DNA of 64,000 nt from Ardenticatenales bacterium (lineage in GTDB: Bacteria; Chloroflexota; Anaerolineae; Epilineales; Epilineaceae). The stretch spans positions 1-64,000 of the forward strand of contig JADYYS010000030.1 in assembly GCA_020853525.1 (NCBI GenBank). The letters are read 5' to 3'. The notes below the pieces were generated by a model. It worked only from the letters and a program-made list of their open reading frames with translations. It was not told the DNA's origin and did no database searches. The position numbers were made by a program, and so were the translations under genes. This document shows, in pieces, positions 62,031 through 64,000 of this stretch (within the stretch, counting starts at the first letter, position 1; each line of letters starts with the position of its first letter).

Positions 62031-63302
62031 ATGCGCGCCGTCAACGGGATGCACATTTCGAACCATCGCCACTGGGACATCGAGCTCATGCTCAAGGCCG
62101 CCAAGGTGCGCGGCGCGGTGACGATCCTGCACCACATGATGTTCGAGCACGACGCCGTGGCCCAGCAGTGGGGCGATGCCGAGAACGCGTACTGGTACAA
62201 CAAGCTCCGTTGGGGCTGGCCGCCCCAGGGCATCCCGGCCGCGCCCGAGCGGCTGATCCACGTTCGGATGTTTCACCCGAACTGGCGGGCGATCGACCCG
62301 AAGGTATGGGCCGAGCACAGCGTCCGGATGCTCTCGAGCTGGCGGAACGGCGCGCAGAGTGCGAACCTCTGGGAGGATCCGTTCGTCTGCGTTTCTGCGT
62401 GCAACGAGCAGAACCTCGAGCCCTACCTGGCGACGACCGCCGCCGAGTACGACAAGATGGGCAAGTGGCAGATCGACTTCTGGAACGAGGTCGACCGGCT
62501 CATTCCGGGCCGCAAGGCCCTCTCGTGCTTCGGCGCACTGGCCTTCGGCCACGACGCGCAGCCCGACGTGCCGGACAGCGAGTACCAGGTTCCGGCCATC
62601 AGGGACGCCGTCCAGCGCGTCGAGATCATGGCCACCCACCCGTACGGCCACATGGAGTGGGGCGCCCAGGGCGACAAGACGCTGCCCGGCGGCAGCGACG
62701 CGTTTTGGCACATGCTGCGTGATTTTCGGCCCAAGGGTTGGCGGGACACCGTACAGCCTGGTCGGCCGCCGGATCCGGGCGGCGTCCGCGCGCAGTTCCC
62801 GACCAAGCCGCTGCTGGTCAGCGAGAGCGGAACGTTCGCACACAACGACCCGGCACGCGCGACGAAGACGATCACGGCGATGCGCGGCCTGCTCGACGCA
62901 TGCGTCGCCGACGGCAAGGTGCTCGGCGTGACGTGGTTCATCTGGAACTCGGACGAAAGCCACCCGACGAACGTCATCTGGCCCAATGTCCCGCTGCGCA
63001 ATGCCATGGCCGACCTGGCCGAGGTGACGACGAACGCCGCCGTTCCCGTCCGCGGGGCGCCCGGCCCAGGCCCGGTCGACCCCGGCCCGACGCCGCCACC
63101 CGTCGAGCCGGCCGTATTCCCGGCGATCAAGGTCCTCCAGGGCGAGGGGATGTTCGCCGTCGCCCGCCGCGCGTATGGGGACGCGGATGTCGCCCGCAAC
63201 GCGCGGCGCCTCGCGGACGCCAACGGGATGGGCTGGCCGCCGGTGCTGCGCGCGGGGATGGTGCTGAAGGTGCCGGGGTTCAGGGCGGTGCGGGAGGCGT
63301 AG
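62031..63302 (+). CDS. Glycosidase-like TIM-barrel protein with C-terminal LysM-like domain
   Basis: The 423-residue protein resembles the glycosyl-hydrolase (clan A) pattern: FVCVSACNEQNLEPY (a plausible acid/base N-E pair), HPYGHMEWG on a later strand, and LLVSESGTFA with a candidate nucleophile Glu. After a Pro-rich linker (GPGPVDPGPTPPP) comes a LysM-like module (IKVLQGEGMFAVARRAYGDADVARNARRLADANGM) that could bind glycan. There is no signal peptide. It does not match a glycosidase family that I can name, so the enzyme role is tentative. AGGAG lies 11 bases before the ATG; a TTG at 62022 is another start. Confidence 0.75.
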   Translation: MRAVNGMHISNHRHWDIELMLKAAKVRGAVTILHHMMFEHDAVAQQWGDAENAYWYNKLRWGWPPQGIPAAPERLIHVRMFHPNWRAIDPKVWAEHSVRMLSSWRNGAQSANLWEDPFVCVSACNEQNLEPYLATTAAEYDKMGKWQIDFWNEVDRLIPGRKALSCFGALAFGHDAQPDVPDSEYQVPAIRDAVQRVEIMATHPYGHMEWGAQGDKTLPGGSDAFWHMLRDFRPKGWRDTVQPGRPPDPGGVRAQFPTKPLLVSESGTFAHNDPARATKTITAMRGLLDACVADGKVLGVTWFIWNSDESHPTNVIWPNVPLRNAMADLAEVTTNAAVPVRGAPGPGPVDPGPTPPPVEPAVFPAIKVLQGEGMFAVARRAYGDADVARNARRLADANGMGWPPVLRAGMVLKVPGFRAVREA

Positions 63303-63330
63303 GCCGGATCGGCGCCGCGATCGGCGACGC

Positions 63331-63336
63331 TATACT
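63331..63336 (+). promoter_or_regulatory. -10 box TATACT of the tRNA-Ser gene
   Basis: ACGCTATACTGTTG lies 18 bases before the mature 5' end of the tRNA. A start near 63343 would leave a short 5' leader for RNase P. No -35 consensus is seen. Confidence 0.5.
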
Positions 63337-63353
63337 GTTGCGCACGCATGTCG

Positions 63354-63441
63354 GGAGGAGTGCCGGAGAGGCCAAACGGCGCCGCCTTGAAAGCGGATGG
63401 CCCGCAAGGGCACGGGGGTTCGAATCCCTCCTCCTCCGCCA
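63354..63441 (+). tRNA. tRNA-Ser (anticodon UGA)
   Basis: The 88-base gene has acceptor stem GGAGGAG/CTCCTCC, a D-arm starting at CCGG, the anticodon loop CTTGAAA (anticodon TGA), a long variable arm (GGCCCGCAAGGGC region) that marks a class II tRNA, and T-arm GGGGGTTCGAATCCCTC. The CCA end is encoded. It would read UCA and, by wobble, UCG codons. Confidence 0.96.
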
Positions 63442-63492
63442 TACGCCCGCTGCGACGTTGCGGGTGGTGCGCGGCCGGGTCGCCGGTCGTGC

Positions 63493-64000
63493 TCAGGGCG
63501 CCTCGCTGCCGGCGACGGTGACACCGCCGAGCGCCCGCATGTGCCATTCCCGCCACACCTGGCCGTACAGCGCTTCCACCCGCTCCGCGATCGCCGGCCA
63601 GCCGTACGCCTCGGCCGTGGCGGTGCCGTGCTCGCCGAGCGTGTCGTGGATCTCGGGCAGCGCGAGGAGGGGCTGAAGTTTGGCGGCCAGCGCCTCTGGG
63701 TCGCCGTCCGGCACGAGAAAGCCGGTGCGGCCGTCCCGGATCAGCGTCGACAGGCCGCCGACGTCGGAGGCGATGACCGGCGTGCCGCACGCCATCGCCT
63801 CGAGCGCGACCATCCCGAAGCTCTCGTAGCGCGACGGGACGACGACGACCTCGGCGGCGTTGTAGTAGTAGCGCAGATCGTCCTGACCCAGCGAGCCGAT
63901 GAAGCGCACGAGGTGGCCGAGGCCGAGCGACTCGGCGAGGTCGTTCAGGCGGCCGAGTTCGGCGTCCGCGCGCCGCAGGTCCTCGCTCGCATCGCCGCCC
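63493..64000 (-). CDS. Glycosyltransferase family 4 (GT-B), 5' end beyond the window
   Basis: The reading frame enters from the right edge and ends at 63493, giving at least 169 residues of the C-terminal GT-B domain: LRYYYNAAEVVVVPSRYESFGMVALEAMACGTPVIASDVGGL, with the donor-binding E-x7-E pattern (ESFGMVALE), then GFLVPDGDPEALA. Upstream residues SLGLGHLVRFIGSLGQDD also fit. The group includes sucrose-phosphate synthase-like and MshA-like enzymes; the sugar is unknown. The ATG at 63909 is internal, since homology continues to the edge. Confidence 0.93.
   Translation of the reverse strand, partial: GGDASEDLRRADAELGRLNDLAESLGLGHLVRFIGSLGQDDLRYYYNAAEVVVVPSRYESFGMVALEAMACGTPVIASDVGGLSTLIRDGRTGFLVPDGDPEALAAKLQPLLALPEIHDTLGEHGTATAEAYGWPAIAERVEALYGQVWREWHMRALGGVTVAGSEAP

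Overview
The window is about 64 kb of GC-rich bacterial chromosome, densely packed with genes on both strands. No phage, insertion sequence or CRISPR array was seen. The best guess for the source is a Chloroflexota (Anaerolineae/Ardenticatenia-like) genome, probably metagenomic. Grounds: very high GC; secreted proteins ending in a short Leu-Pro tail after a Pro/Thr-rich linker; a tmRNA tag ending LALAA; a DUF2089 zinc-finger regulator; and no lipopolysaccharide or outer-membrane genes in view. This placement is inference. No rRNA or marker comparison could be run.

Layout. 0.1-7.2 kb: a class A penicillin-binding protein with a lipoprotein signal, a dynamin-like GTPase, an unknown membrane protein, and a pterin dehydratase / DUF2089 / HGV-repeat cluster. 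7.3-20 kb: der, an HD hydrolase, purF, a membrane protein, a secreted beta-propeller overlapping an RlmI-type methyltransferase, purA, pgsA-pgpA and a membrane coiled-coil/HhH protein. 20.3-27 kb: an aminotransferase, fumarylacetoacetase, a YigZ protein divergent from an alpha/beta hydrolase coupled to an M32 carboxypeptidase, then a META lipoprotein abutting a flavodoxin gene remnant. 27-34 kb (minus strand): ferritin-tyrS-class V aminotransferase-3-phosphoglycerate dehydrogenase (serine synthesis), then a CotH-like secreted protein. 34-46 kb: HIT, M14 and M23 peptidases, the trmD-rplS-rnhB-yraN-miaA run, trpS and a pyrimidine-nucleoside phosphorylase opposite trmFO-hflX. 46-53 kb: a TolB-like secreted protein, a small exported protein, ctpA followed by a catalytically dead ctpA paralogue, smpB and ssrA (tmRNA), adk. 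53-64 kb: mutS, a ROK kinase, the alaS-ruvX-mltG run, a MazG-like protein, a glycosidase-like/LysM protein, tRNA-Ser(UGA) and a truncated glycosyltransferase.

How the genes work together: most of the content is translation and RNA quality control (tyrS, trpS, alaS, trmD, miaA, trmFO, rlmI-like, rplS, der, hflX, smpB-ssrA), DNA maintenance (mutS, rnhB, ruvX), purine/pyrimidine and phospholipid synthesis (purF, purA, adk, pgsA-pgpA) and wall building or cutting (PBP, MltG, M23, CtpA). The accessory interest lies in the secreted and repeat proteins.

Main second-look items: (1) seven 28-29-residue HGV repeats beside a zinc-finger regulator that shares a motif with them; (2) a common C-terminal Leu-Pro tail on three unrelated secreted proteins; (3) a CtpA/pseudo-CtpA pair; (4) repeated -10 boxes 6-7 bases before start codons, suggesting leaderless mRNAs, some on shared two-way -10 sites; (5) in-frame 12-bp tandem repeats at the 5' ends of a dehydrogenase gene and mutS; (6) an unannotated 62-codon flavodoxin/HemG remnant.
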